Below are positions 34,718 through 43,833 of a stretch of 64,000 nucleotides of DNA, piece by piece. The stretch is from Alteribacillus bidgolensis (GTDB taxonomy: Bacteria > Bacillota > Bacilli > Bacillales > Marinococcaceae), in assembly GCF_002886255.1 (NCBI RefSeq), contig NZ_KZ614149.1:2914001-2978000 (forward strand), read 5' to 3'. Made by a program: the position numbers and the translations under genes. How positions within the stretch are numbered: position 1 is the first letter of the stretch; each line of letters begins with the position of its first letter. Under the pieces are notes generated by a model that made no database searches, was not told the DNA's origin, and saw only the letters and a list, made by a program, of their open reading frames with translations.

Positions 34718-35101
34718 TCAATTATTTTTACTTTTACCAACAAGACCTGCAATACCTACGGTCATGATGGTTAGTAAAAAATATAAAAACAAATAGTTAA
34801 TATGGATATAATCGTTTCCGAAATAATACTGGAAAATGACTAACAGGAAAAAAAGAAGAATGAAAGCAAAAACTATGGCGCTAAGCATATAATTTTTTAT
34901 ATTATGGAAAACCCTCTCATCAACGGGAGGAGTATCGGATTTATTCATCTTTCTTTTAATAAGTTCCAGTAACAAAAGACTAATCACAACACCAATAATA
35001 ATAGGAATAACCACATTCACATTATTTAACAGGAGTCCGCCAATGAGAAATCCTATAATGATGAAGATAGGAATCCAGTAACCTCTAGCCTTACTGTTCA
35101 T
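34718..35101 (-). CDS. four-helix membrane protein paired with an XRE regulator
   Basis: 127 residues with hydrophobic segments near 9-25, 29-48, 72-92 and 99-118. It overlaps the XRE regulator gene by four bases. Such regulator plus membrane protein (DUF2178-like) pairs are common in Firmicutes and archaea, where the membrane partner may sense something and restrain the regulator; this is not proven. Confidence 0.75.
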   Translation of the reverse strand: MNSKARGYWIPIFIIIGFLIGGLLLNNVNVVIPIIIGVVISLLLLELIKRKMNKSDTPPVDERVFHNIKNYMLSAIVFAFILLFFLLVIFQYYFGNDYIHINYLFLYFLLTIMTVGIAGLVGKSKNN

Positions 35102-35307
35102 ACTTTTTCCTCCTCTTCTAGACTAAAAATCATTTCTAACGGTTTATCAAAATATTTGGAAAGCCTCAAGGCCAGTTCTAAACTCGGGTTATATCGATGG
35201 TTTTCGATCGCGATGATCGTATGCCTTGTGACCCGAAGCGATTTAGCCAGTTCCAGTTGGGTGACATTAAGCTCTTTTCTAAACTCTTTTATTTTATTTT
35301 TTACCAC
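35098..35307 (-). CDS. XRE-family helix-turn-helix regulator (YgzD-like)
   Basis: 69 residues, almost only an HTH_3 domain: KNKIKEFRKELNVTQLELAK then RVTRHTIIAIENHRYNPSLE. I chose the GTG at 35307, eight bases after GGGG; the longer frame to 35367 would cover the promoter and operator. Small regulators of this type usually repress their own operon. Two AAGATATCTT palindromes upstream are good candidates for its binding sites. Confidence 0.85.
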   Translation of the reverse strand: MVKNKIKEFRKELNVTQLELAKSLRVTRHTIIAIENHRYNPSLELALRLSKYFDKPLEMIFSLEEEEKV

Positions 35308-35331
35308 ATTGCATATCCCCCTTTCATGATG

Positions 35332-35396
35332 TAAAGATATCTTAACCTTACTTTTACTATATAACAAAAAAAGGAAAATGTGAAGATATCTTTACA
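35332..35396. promoter_or_regulatory. paired palindromic operators for the XRE regulator
   Basis: TAAAGATATCTTAA (35332-35345) and TGAAGATATCTTTACA (35381-35396) share the palindrome AAGATATCTT. They flank a minus-strand promoter whose -10 (TATAGT, near 35357-35362) lies between them. Confidence 0.65.
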
Positions 35397-35409
35397 TTTT
35401 CCTTTTTTT
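35366..35409 (-). terminator. long hairpin terminator of the Cys-rich secreted peptide gene
   Basis: AAAGGAAAATGT and ACATTTTCC pair around the AAGATATCTT palindrome, giving a nearly perfect stem with A and T runs at the two sides. The second operator forms the tip of this hairpin. Confidence 0.75.
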
Positions 35410-35419
35410 CTTTATTTTT

Positions 35420-36217
35420 TTAGCAAACATATGAAACAGTGGCTGTACATCCTACCGCACCGATCATGCCGCAAATCACTGCGAGTGACACTCCACCGAC
35501 ACCTGTGGTAATACCAAGTGCGGCTGCTGCGGCCCAGCATCCAGCGGCACCGGCTCCACCGCAAAGGGCGCCAACAATATATTCACACCAAAAAGAGGCT
35601 TTCACTTGACTATTGATCTCCTCTGTCTTCTTCTCAATAAAATCCTGGCCATCGTATGTATGACCGTCTTTTGTGATGACTTGATCATCCTTTAGCTTTA
35701 CATCATAAATAACGTTATCATCCACAGTCAATTTTAATTTCGCCATGTTATCGTTTAGTTGTTTGACATCATAGCTTCTTTTGAGTATTAATCTCTCATC
35801 TTCTAGATCGACAAAGTATTGTGATACCACCGTTTTTTTACCTTTTTTGGCCTGGTAGGTGGTAACTGCTTGATAAGCATTCTCATCTTTTTCCACATTC
35901 ACTGTAAACAACTTTTCGTTGTACTGTCGTTGGTTTAAAGTACGGCTGGTTGATTGAAATTCCGATGAATTTTCTGTTATTTCAATGGCCTTTTGCTGTT
36001 CTTCCTCTGTACCAGTAGATTGTGGCTCTTCTAGATTTTTGGGGTCAACGGTACAATCTGGGCAGTCTTCTTCCTCAGGATTTGAAGGGAACAGCTGATC
36101 CAGATTCTCATCCGCACCACTATCTTCCCCGGCAACAGAACTAACGGGATTCAAGAAAATTCCTGCTAATAGACTTAGACATAACACTAGATTCATTACC
36201 TTTTTTGCGACAGTCAT
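35420..36217 (-). CDS. secreted protein with C-terminal six-Cys peptide, bacteriocin-like precursor
   Basis: 265 residues. An N-terminal signal peptide (KKVMNLVLCLSLLAGIF then NPVSSVA) has a likely cleavage after Ala near residue 29. An acidic region follows with CPDC, then a middle domain (~85-205). The last 57 residues are hydrophobic, Gly/Ala rich and hold six cysteines in a symmetric pattern C-x7-C-x7-C-x21-C-x7-C-x7-C, the last being the C-terminal residue. This layout (Sec signal, long pro-domain, C-terminal Cys-rich hydrophobic peptide) recalls halocin C8-like bacteriocin precursors, where the pro-part gives immunity. ATG at 36217 follows AAAGGAGG. The bacteriocin role is inferred. Confidence 0.75.
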   Translation of the reverse strand: MTVAKKVMNLVLCLSLLAGIFLNPVSSVAGEDSGADENLDQLFPSNPEEEDCPDCTVDPKNLEEPQSTGTEEEQQKAIEITENSSEFQSTSRTLNQRQYNEKLFTVNVEKDENAYQAVTTYQAKKGKKTVVSQYFVDLEDERLILKRSYDVKQLNDNMAKLKLTVDDNVIYDVKLKDDQVITKDGHTYDGQDFIEKKTEEINSQVKASFWCEYIVGALCGGAGAAGCWAAAAALGITTGVGGVSLAVICGMIGAVGCTATVSYVC

Positions 36218-36223
36218 TAACAA

Positions 36224-36515
36224 TTCCTCCTTTTAAAGTTTACGAGTTTCATTAGATAAAACTTACATCCATTCCAATACATTCCAAAATCTTATGTATT
36301 CAGATTATCATGCATTATCCGATATTTTAATGGTAAATTAGAACGCTTATGAGACATGGGGACTATTTTATTACTTGTTTATAACATTTATCTGGAACTT
36401 ATTTCGGAATAAGAAAAACGCAAGCTGTTACTCTCAATAACTTATCTATCGTGGTGATATGAAAGTTATAATCTAATCGGTTAAGCATACATAAGGAGAG
36501 AAAAGTCGCTCTTAA
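36224..36515. other. upstream region of the Cys-rich peptide gene
   Basis: AT-rich. I see no gene and no clear repeat; it should contain the promoter of the secreted peptide gene. Confidence 0.4.
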
Positions 36516-36770
36516 AGTTTATTCAATCGGGTTAACAACAATCAACCGAACATCGAGATAAACATTCAGGCTGAAGGTAATGTGGGGGAGGTGACATGCG
36601 GAATGGATATAATGAATGAGAAAACAGTTAAACAGGTAGAAAAGCTCGCGGAAGAAAAAATAAGCATTCTCATTCGATCCTCTATTGAAACGGCACAAAA
36701 CGATATGGAAAGCGACATCTTTGGTTTCAGAGAAGTTTTCCATCACGCGGCCCCCAAAGCATGGACATAG
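36516..36770 (+). pseudogene. remnant of a Ger(x)C spore germination lipoprotein (C-terminus)
   Basis: An open frame without start reads FNRVNNNQPNIEINIQAEG, then NVGEVTCGMDIMNEK, and ends with MESDIFGFREVFHH and PKAW. This is the typical end of GerAC/GerKC-type proteins, where DIFGFGEAFHRKYPKEW is usual. Everything upstream of the C-terminal domain is missing. It supports a spore-forming host. Confidence 0.75.
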
Positions 36771-37132
36771 GAAAAATGGGGATAACCAAATCACGGATAT
36801 AGCAGTAGACATTAAGGTGCTTTTAACATGAGACGAACAGGAACCGTTGGTGATTCCTTTCTTCAAGAATGGAAGGAGAAATAACTATGTGGTCGATTGT
36901 AGGAATTCTTAATAAGACAAATTAGCCTTTCTTAGTGCAAGGGAAGGATTATCGACATACTCTCTAAATAGACAACAACCTTCCGCCGTTCGAGACTTGA
37001 ACCCTAAAGCGTGTGCGCATGCCGGGCACATCAAAAAAAAAAGAGAAAGAGCGCACATTTGCATTCTTCTACCTAACTGACTTATCTGAAGATCTAGAGG
37101 ATGCTCTACCCAGAATGGCTAAAAATACGTAT
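36771..37132. other. gap without recognisable gene
   Basis: Only short open frames without ribosome binding sites are present. I see nothing further to assign. Confidence 0.4.
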
Positions 37133-37309
37133 TCATTGACTGTTGGACTTCTCTCTTTTATTCATAACTCTAAAATAGAGTTCCAAGCTAAGAGCTATAA
37201 TGACTCCAGCAAAAATGTATTGCGTTGAATCATTAAATAAAGCTAACGCAACAAAAGTTATTATCACAGCTGACTGCACTAGAGACTTTAATTTTTTTTC
37301 TAAATTCAT
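37133..37309 (-). CDS. 58-residue membrane protein
   Basis: ATG at 37309 follows GGGGAG and opens a frame of 58 codons ending at TGA 37133. The product begins MNLEKKLKSLVQ and has two hydrophobic segments (about 11-26 and 31-46), then ends with a basic NKREKSNSQ tail. The composition is protein-like but no family is recognised. Confidence 0.5.
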   Translation of the reverse strand: MNLEKKLKSLVQSAVIITFVALALFNDSTQYIFAGVIIALSLELYFRVMNKREKSNSQ

Positions 37310-37467
37310 AAAAAGTTAGCTCCCCTTTTTCTGAAGTTATAAAAATAACATACAGGACAACATTCAGCACTGTTTTCCTCCTAACGTACATATTAATTAA
37401 ACTTATGGAATAGAGAGTAGTACATTAGCAATTTGTTTTTCATATTATTTTAAAAGGGTATAACATT

Positions 37468-37547
37468 GTTAATGGATCAAAGTATAAGTAAAATTATGAC
37501 TTCCGCCATTTGAATTTGGCGATATGCCAAGTTTTTCTAATACTTTA
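37468..37547 (-). repeat. intergenic two-hairpin repeat, copy 7 (reverse orientation, partial)
   Basis: GTTAATGGATCAAAGTATAA is followed by ACTTCCGCCATTTG, TTGGCGATATGCCAAG and TTTTTCTAATACTTT. This is the reverse complement of the element without its outer end. Confidence 0.8.
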
Positions 37548-37680
37548 TTTTTCCACGCCCTGTCATTTGCCAAATTTCAGCTTTGGTTCTCTGCCCTATT
37601 TTACTTAAAATACTACAGGAAATTCTGTTAAAATAAACATTATCATAAGGTGTAATGAAACCACTTGGATGTGATTGTTA

Positions 37681-38643
37681 ATGAAGAAAAATAAATTAAT
37701 TATATACAGTGTCGTTTTGTTTTTCATTTTGGTTTCAGGAGCTTGGGCGATTAACAGCTTTTCATCTGAACCTCCAGAAGACAGTGCCTCCGTCTTCACG
37801 GAAACAAAACCAGATATTCCAGCCCCCAAGCAGAAGGAATCCGATCCTCCTGAAAACGACATGAAAAAGGAAGAAGAAGACACGGATACTAACTCAGAAA
37901 ATTCAATAACGGAAAACGACGTACAAGAAGCAGTTGCCGCTATGGTAAAAGAAAACCGCGCTCTTGTCATTGACCCTGATGTAAAAATGGTAGCAATTGG
38001 AGATTCGCTAACACAAGGGGTCGGAGATTCTACTGGAAATGGAGGGTATGTCGGAATTCTCGAAAAAACCATCGGAAGCAGCAGTATCTCTGCCTCGTCG
38101 TTTACAATCGCTAATTACGGCAAACGCGGAAACCGGACAGATCAGCTTGTCAAAAGGATGGAAGAGCCTGCTATGACTTCCTCTATTGAAGAAGCAGACG
38201 TTATCCTTGTCACAATTGGGGCTAACGATATTATGCATATCGTTCGTTCGAATATTAACAACCTAACGTATGAGGCGTTTGCTAAACAAACCGATTCATA
38301 TGAAAATAGACTCGAAGACGTGTTTCAAACGATCCGTTCCAAAAACGAGGAAGCACCTATTTATTTAATTGGTCTCTTTAATCCTTTTCACATCTATTTT
38401 GAAAATATTCCAGAATTAAATCAAATTGTAGAAGACTGGAATACAATCGGACAAGTGACGGCAGCAGAGGACGAAAACGCCTCTTTTATTCCCATTGATG
38501 ATTTATTCCAGCAAGCCGATGAAAGCTATTATGCAGAAGATAATTTTCATCCAAATAAACGGGGTTACCTTCAAATAGCAGAGCGGGTTTTTCAATATAT
38601 CAAACCAGAAATAAGCACATCAGAAAGTGACGAAACAGAATGA
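37681..38643 (+). CDS. ypmR: SGNH/GDSL-family lipase/esterase, YpmR-like
   Basis: 320 residues. An N-terminal membrane anchor or signal (~6-25) is followed by an acidic linker (to ~85) and the SGNH hydrolase domain: block I IGDSLTQGVGD with the nucleophile Ser, the GANDI block III, and the C-terminal DNFHPNKRGY block with catalytic Asp and His. It overlaps the ypmS-like gene by four bases, the same order as in Bacillus subtilis. The ribosome binding site before the ATG is weak. Natural substrate unknown. Confidence 0.88.
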   Translation: MKKNKLIIYSVVLFFILVSGAWAINSFSSEPPEDSASVFTETKPDIPAPKQKESDPPENDMKKEEEDTDTNSENSITENDVQEAVAAMVKENRALVIDPDVKMVAIGDSLTQGVGDSTGNGGYVGILEKTIGSSSISASSFTIANYGKRGNRTDQLVKRMEEPAMTSSIEEADVILVTIGANDIMHIVRSNINNLTYEAFAKQTDSYENRLEDVFQTIRSKNEEAPIYLIGLFNPFHIYFENIPELNQIVEDWNTIGQVTAAEDENASFIPIDDLFQQADESYYAEDNFHPNKRGYLQIAERVFQYIKPEISTSESDETE

Positions 38644-39278
38644 TCAACCGATTAAAACAACAAAATGTATGGAAATGGCTATTTATCGCCCTTTTTATTA
38701 TAAATTCAGGGGTTATCATTTGGCTGTTTTTTCTTTTTAATGCGACGCCGGATGAACCGATATTTCCACAAAGGGAGCAGGTTCAAGAAACCGATGTTGA
38801 ATTTTCAATTGTGACCGATAGAGAAAATTTAAACCAGCTGATCAACAGATACCTTGATGAATTATCAGAAGGGGAAAGAGCCTCTTATTCTGTAGAATTA
38901 GATAATAAGGTACGCTTAAAAGGTTCTGTACGCGCATTCGGCCAGCAAATTCCTGCTACGGTTATTCTTGAGCCAGAAGTGCAGGAAAATGGTGATTTAC
39001 TCTTAAAACAAGAATCTATAAGCCTTGGAAAGCTGCAGCTTCCTAATCGCCAAGTATTGGGCTATATTAAGAAAAATTACGAAATGCCCGGCTGGATCGA
39101 GGTAAACCCGGACCGTGAAGATATCTATGTAGCCGTTACCGATATTAGCAGCTATCAAAATATTGAAGTGAAAGCTGAACAATTTAACTTAACCAATGAC
39201 CGAATTGCCTTTAGTATTCACACCCCATATGAAAGCCTCCCGTTTAATAAGAATAAGATAATGAATTATTTTCAATAA
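38640..39278 (+). CDS. ypmS: YpmS family membrane-anchored protein (DUF2140)
   Basis: 212 residues. One N-terminal membrane segment (~12-33) and an extracellular domain with the PFNKNKIMNYF-type end and the SLGKLQLPNRQVLGYIKKNY motif known from YpmS. Translationally coupled to the ypmR-like gene. Function unknown; conserved in Bacilli. Confidence 0.9.
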   Translation: MINRLKQQNVWKWLFIALFIINSGVIIWLFFLFNATPDEPIFPQREQVQETDVEFSIVTDRENLNQLINRYLDELSEGERASYSVELDNKVRLKGSVRAFGQQIPATVILEPEVQENGDLLLKQESISLGKLQLPNRQVLGYIKKNYEMPGWIEVNPDREDIYVAVTDISSYQNIEVKAEQFNLTNDRIAFSIHTPYESLPFNKNKIMNYFQ

Positions 39279-39304
39279 AAATAAACAGCTTCATATCAAG
39301 AATA

Positions 39305-39334
39305 GACCGGCTGTCAAAAGCCGGTCTTATTCTT
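39305..39334 (+). terminator. rho-independent terminator after ypmS
   Basis: GACCGGC and GCCGGTC pair, followed by TTATTCTT. Confidence 0.8.
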
Positions 39335-39521
39335 CTGCTCCTACAATAATATTGTCTGTGCGTTTCCCTTGGTAATAAAACCAATAAGAGTCTCCTGCTG
39401 ATTGCTCAGCAGTAGTGAGCCGTACGACCATGTCGGTTCCGGTATGGCGCTCGAACGTCTCTTCCGGATTTATGATCTCCGTATGTTTTACTTCAAGCTC
39501 TGGTTCAAATCGAAGAAACAT
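39327..39521 (-). CDS. small hypothetical protein, doubtful
   Basis: 64 residues, convergent with ypmS. The composition (acidic, with WFYYQGKRTDNIIV near the end) is protein-like, but the ribosome binding site is poor and I recognise no family. It may be a fragment. Confidence 0.4.
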   Translation of the reverse strand: MFLRFEPELEVKHTEIINPEETFERHTGTDMVVRLTTAEQSAGDSYWFYYQGKRTDNIIVGAEE

Positions 39522-39661
39522 TCAATTGCTCTAAGGCTCTCTTGAATGTTTTAAGGTCAGGTTTTTTTATTCCTTCCCATTCAGATATTAAAATGGTTTC
39601 AAAATACTTTTCAATACCTAAAACTAACTAAAACTTTTTGTTTTATAATGCTGCAGAGTAT

Positions 39662-41098
39662 TTATTTATCCAAAAGGGACTTAGCTAAATTAACAGCAAG
39701 ATCCTTTGAATAGCTATTGTAAAGACCTGTGCTTAGCCTCACGGGATCACCAAAAAAGAATCGTTCATATAGTGTTTGTCTTCCGCCAAACGCACTTGTA
39801 CTTATATCCCATGCAAGCCGAAAGATTTTTGTTTTTTCCTCACCGTTACAAAATGCTCCTTGTAAATAGTGATTTAAATCGTCTTTTAAAGTGGAGTTAA
39901 AATCCTGTTCTGTTGGAATAGAGATTAAACCGCTTGCTCCTAGCAGCTGTATAATCTCAGTGAACCGGGGATACAGCCGCGAAAAGGTAATAATGGCTGC
40001 ATATAAGGGATTTGCGCTTGGTATCATTGTTCCTCTTTTATCTTCTTTTGCTTCTACTTCAGAACTTAAAAGAAGCGCTTTCATTGTTTCTAGCCCTATA
40101 ATTAATTCACTGACCTTTTCTTGGACATGTTGATATTCACCAATATTAATAGTGTCGACTAGAAGTTGGGCAGCACCGAGGAGAAATTCGATTTTCACAA
40201 CCTGCCTAGCTGCCGTCTGATGAAGCAGAAAGGGATAGAAATTAGATTCCTTATACATAGAGATTGCAACAGTATAATTATTGTACAAAAAAATTCGTTC
40301 CCAAGGAACCAGCACATTATCAAATACAACAATCGTATCCATTTCTTCAAATCTCGATCCTAGTGGATGATCGAATTGTGAGTCTCGATAGGCAAAGGAT
40401 TCACGACAGATAAACTTTAGGTTTGGCGTATTGCTTGGAATCGAAAATGCATAAACAAACGAGTCCTTAATAAATTTTCCTCCGACCGGCAGTACTAACA
40501 GCTCATCTGTAATGCCTCCTTGAGTTGCTAGTAATCTTGCACCTTTTATAACTAATCCATCCTTCTTTTCTTTAATAACTTGAGCAGAGAGAGGTTCGTC
40601 CTCATCTTCATAATAACCAATCGAACGGTTGACTTGCGGGCTGACAAACGTATGAGAAAATGTCAAATCATTTTCTCTAGCGTGTTCATACAAATTCTTA
40701 AGATTTTTTCCGCGGTTATTCTTGTCTTGAAAGGCATCCCAAGCAGTACCTAATGCCATAAGGGCTGTATTAATATAATCAGGTGATCTCCCCATCATAC
40801 TGCCGGAAGTTTTTGCCCATTCCTGTGTTGTTAATCTCCTTTTTTCTAAATCTTCCCTTGAACGGGGAGACAAATAGGATGTTCCAACAAGATCTCCTGT
40901 TAAGGGGGACGGGTATGTCATAAAGCCAGAATTTTTCAGATCCATTTGTAGATCAAAGAGTTTTGCTTTACTTTTTAACAGTCCTTTAAAGGCAGCATGG
41001 TCACAAATATTTCCATTAATTCTCTGTCCATCAATCCATACCTCCGCCTGCAGCTTACGAATTCTTTTCAAAAAAGTTGATCCGTTACATGCTGGCAT
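39662..41098 (-). CDS. 4-hydroxyphenylacetate 3-monooxygenase family flavoprotein (HpaB/PvcC-like)
   Basis: 478 residues, normal for the oxygenase component of two-component FADH2-dependent hydroxylases (Bacillus YoaI is a relative). The HpaB N-domain (SPDYINTALMALGTAW) and the C-domain (FFFGDPVRLSTGLYNSY) are visible. The ATG at 41098 follows AAGGTGGG; an earlier ATG at 41119 lacks a site. No flavin reductase gene is adjacent, so the partner must be elsewhere. The aromatic substrate is unknown. Confidence 0.9.
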   Translation of the reverse strand: MPACNGSTFLKRIRKLQAEVWIDGQRINGNICDHAAFKGLLKSKAKLFDLQMDLKNSGFMTYPSPLTGDLVGTSYLSPRSREDLEKRRLTTQEWAKTSGSMMGRSPDYINTALMALGTAWDAFQDKNNRGKNLKNLYEHARENDLTFSHTFVSPQVNRSIGYYEDEDEPLSAQVIKEKKDGLVIKGARLLATQGGITDELLVLPVGGKFIKDSFVYAFSIPSNTPNLKFICRESFAYRDSQFDHPLGSRFEEMDTIVVFDNVLVPWERIFLYNNYTVAISMYKESNFYPFLLHQTAARQVVKIEFLLGAAQLLVDTINIGEYQHVQEKVSELIIGLETMKALLLSSEVEAKEDKRGTMIPSANPLYAAIITFSRLYPRFTEIIQLLGASGLISIPTEQDFNSTLKDDLNHYLQGAFCNGEEKTKIFRLAWDISTSAFGGRQTLYERFFFGDPVRLSTGLYNSYSKDLAVNLAKSLLDK

Positions 41099-41456
41099 GT
41101 CATCCCACCTTTTATGCATATTAAAAATAACCCTTTAAAAAGATTCATCATCAGATAAAAGGTAATTGGTGAAAGATTTGAGCTAAATAAGTTTCATCCC
41201 TTCAAATTATTTTAATTTAAACAAAATTACATTATATTCAAAAAAGTACACTTCTTAATAATATAATTCGATTAGTAGCTTAATAAACCCTTCTATCATA
41301 TGGCCCTTCTACAAAGAAAAAAGCGTATTCCTTACTCCAGGATTGCGCCCGTTCCTTGAATATAGTTCGTGAAAATAAGCAACTTATTTTCACTTACATA
41401 AATTATTTTTCATTTAGGCAAGATTATAGAAAAAAATCTTATTGGGAGCAACATTT
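41099..41456. other. AT-rich gap upstream of the monooxygenase
   Basis: No gene, repeat or terminator recognised between the divergent monooxygenase gene and the DMT pseudogene. Confidence 0.4.
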
Positions 41457-41774
41457 ATGATTTTGCTTGCCCTTTTATTAATGTAGCGGATTATTAATGC
41501 TATTTATACTTATCATACCAAGCACATCGACTCTAATTTTTTACCCACTTTATGGTACTATATCAATCTCGTACCTTTTTTCCTGTCTGCGAGTATGATG
41601 ATTGGATACGGAGTGAAGTTTTTAACAAAAAGCGTAGATAACTTAACCTTCTCTCTTATTGTACCTAAAGGAATGGAGATTCTAGTTAGTGTAGTAATTG
41701 GATAAATCTTTCTAAAAGAAATTCCCATTTGGCGTACAGGATTTGGTATCACAGTTATATTGATTGGTTTTTAG
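41457..41774 (+). pseudogene. small DMT/SMR-type transporter with two in-frame stops
   Basis: From ATG at 41457 (after GGGAGC) one frame of 106 codons runs to TAG at 41774, interrupted by TAG at codon 10 and TAA in VVIG*IFLKE. The translation is otherwise a four-helix half-transporter: ASMMIGYGVKFLTKSV, LIVPKGMEILVSVVIG, then WRTGFGITVILIGF. Two point nonsense changes and no frameshift point to recent inactivation. Confidence 0.6.
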
Positions 41775-41790
41775 ATATTAAAAGGAAAAT

Positions 41791-41821
41791 AAGAAAGAGC
41801 TTAATTGATAAGCTCTTTCTT
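41791..41821. terminator. perfect 12-bp inverted repeat
   Basis: AAGAAAGAGCTT and AAGCTCTTTCTT around AATTGAT, after the DMT pseudogene. A probable terminator. Confidence 0.6.
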
Positions 41822-41973
41822 ATGGCAAAAATCACCCGCTTCATTAGATTGAAGAAATAGCAGGCAGCGATTTTTTTGATACGCCTAAACGATTAGCGAT
41901 TGAAATAGCTCTGCTTGGTTATGAATATATCCACGGGCCAATTTCTCGGACGGCTGATGTCATCATGTAAGTT

Positions 41974-43434
41974 TTACCCTTTGACCGCACCATCTTGCAT
42001 GTTGGCAGGAGTGACGGATCGATCCGTTAGTAAACTAGCAATAACGTAACCTAGAAATGAAATGAATACGGGTAACGTAACAGTGTGCATACCAAAAGGT
42101 TCCGGCCAAACGTTATGAATCACACTGTACGTTCCTACCCCTAAAATGATCGAGGCCATCGCTCCGTATTTGTTTCCTTTCGCCCAGTACAACCCGAGCA
42201 CTACCGGCCAGATAAATGCTGATTCGAGGCCGCCAAAGGCAAACAAATTCAGCCAAATGAGTAAATCAGGCGGGCTTAAAGCGAGGGCGAAAACACTTAT
42301 CCCAAGAACAGCGGTAACGCCAAAACTGATCGTCTTCACTTTTTTTCTCGCTGCTTCAGGATTTACGTAATTTAAATAAACGTCTTTAACCACCGTAGAA
42401 CTAACGAGTAAAAGCAGCGAATCTACTGTAGACATGATCGCTGCCATAGGTGCAGCCAGGACAATACCGGCAAGCCACGCTGGCAGTACTTCCATCGCTA
42501 TCATCGGCATAACAGAATCGGCCACTTCAATGCCAGGAAGAATGGGTCTTGCCATGACACCAACAAGATGCATTCCAAACATCATAAAAGCTACAACAAT
42601 AGTACCGATAATCAACGCACGGTGCATTCCCTTTGAATCTTTGTAAGACATTGCCCGGACAGCGACTTGTGGAAGCCCTACGACACCGACCCCTACTAAA
42701 ATCCAAAAGGAAGAAACATATAATGGCGTTAAACTGCCATCATGGCCAAACGGGCTTACCAAATTAGGGTTTTCATTGGCAAGATCGCTCATAATGTTAC
42801 CCATCCCGCCGCCGGCAATAATGGTTCCGGCTAAAATAATCAAAGTGCCGAAAAACATAACAATTCCTTGCAGAGTATCGGTTACCGCTACCGCACGAAA
42901 ACCGCCGATAATAACGTAAATAATAACCGAAACAGCAAAAATAAACAAAGCAGAAATATAAGATAAACCAGTTAATGACTCAATCAAACGTGCACCGCCA
43001 ACCCACTGAGCGGTCATCGCGGAAAAAAGAAAAATAATAATACTGAGTGCGCTCAGCAGCACAACCGCTTTGCTGTTATATCTGCCTTTTAAATAATCGA
43101 CCAGCGTCACTGCTTTATAGTGCCTGGACTTTATGGCAAATTTCTTTCCTAAAATCATAAGGACAAAATATCCAGTTGCCACTTGAGACATAGCAAGCAG
43201 CACCCAGCCAAGCCCTTGACTGTAAGCTGCCCCCGGACCGCCTACAAAACTGCTTGCACTTCCGTATGTAGCAATCATCGTCATCGCTAAAATTAATCCG
43301 CCAAGTTCTCTGCTGCCTAAGAAATACTCCTGGAGAAAATTACTTTTTGAGGCAATTTTGCGCGAAGCCCAAAACCCTATAATAAAAATGGAGGCGAGAA
43401 AGATAAGCTGCGGAATCACAACTTCCCAATTCAT
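41974..43434 (-). CDS. panF: sodium/pantothenate symporter-type SSS transporter
   Basis: 486 residues with about thirteen membrane helices, sodium:solute symporter family. EYFLGSRELGG (~37-47), ATYGSASSFVGGPGAAY (~54-70) and AAIMSTVDSLLL (~330-341) are typical for PanF and close relatives. It overlaps the yhdT-like gene by four bases, the conserved yhdT-panF arrangement. Na+ coupling suits a halophilic host. Pantothenate is the likely substrate but close relatives carry other solutes. Confidence 0.85.
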   Translation of the reverse strand: MNWEVVIPQLIFLASIFIIGFWASRKIASKSNFLQEYFLGSRELGGLILAMTMIATYGSASSFVGGPGAAYSQGLGWVLLAMSQVATGYFVLMILGKKFAIKSRHYKAVTLVDYLKGRYNSKAVVLLSALSIIIFLFSAMTAQWVGGARLIESLTGLSYISALFIFAVSVIIYVIIGGFRAVAVTDTLQGIVMFFGTLIILAGTIIAGGGMGNIMSDLANENPNLVSPFGHDGSLTPLYVSSFWILVGVGVVGLPQVAVRAMSYKDSKGMHRALIIGTIVVAFMMFGMHLVGVMARPILPGIEVADSVMPMIAMEVLPAWLAGIVLAAPMAAIMSTVDSLLLLVSSTVVKDVYLNYVNPEAARKKVKTISFGVTAVLGISVFALALSPPDLLIWLNLFAFGGLESAFIWPVVLGLYWAKGNKYGAMASIILGVGTYSVIHNVWPEPFGMHTVTLPVFISFLGYVIASLLTDRSVTPANMQDGAVKG

Positions 43435-43718
43435 ACCCTCTCCTCCTCTTCCTCTGCCTCAAAGGGAACTTCTTTAAAAAATGATTTCACAATGACAGCA
43501 ACTAAAACCATCATAAGAATCGAACCTACAACACAGCTGTAAAAAAACCAGGCAGGCATACCAAGGATATAGCTGTATTCTTCAACAGGCGCTGAACCCA
43601 GACCGTAAGCAAAACCGAACCACCATATAAAATTAAAAAGAACAAGTCCTACACCGATCCATGCCTCCCGGTGGGCCAACGTAAACCGCCTATCCAGCTT
43701 TTTTTCTTGCTCTGCCAT
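43431..43718 (-). CDS. yhdT: YhdT family (DUF997) small membrane protein
   Basis: 95 residues with two hydrophobic helices (REAWIGVGLVLFNFIWWFGFAYG and a second at ~50-72) and a charged end (FEAEEEEERV). AAAGGAGG stands before the ATG at 43718; the longer frame to 43883 is not used. YhdT proteins are the standard small partner of PanF-type symporters. Confidence 0.9.
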   Translation of the reverse strand: MAEQEKKLDRRFTLAHREAWIGVGLVLFNFIWWFGFAYGLGSAPVEEYSYILGMPAWFFYSCVVGSILMMVLVAVIVKSFFKEVPFEAEEEEERV

Positions 43719-43833
43719 GACAAAACCTCCTTTATCGGGATTTAATATTTCGAATCTTCTTCTTTTTTTATTATAAGAAACATGTTTCAAAAGGGCCAAT
43801 ATTTCAATGATAGGATTTATCCGTAATCGTATT

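Noticed and set aside
36519..36866. 115-residue minus-strand frame opposite the GerAC remnant
   Set aside because: It covers the antisense of the recognisable GerAC C-terminus, has no ribosome binding site and no family features.
41855..41970. Plus-strand open stretch ending with GYEYIHGPISRTADVIM before a stop
   Set aside because: It looks like the end of a former gene, but I could not name a family and there is no start or site.
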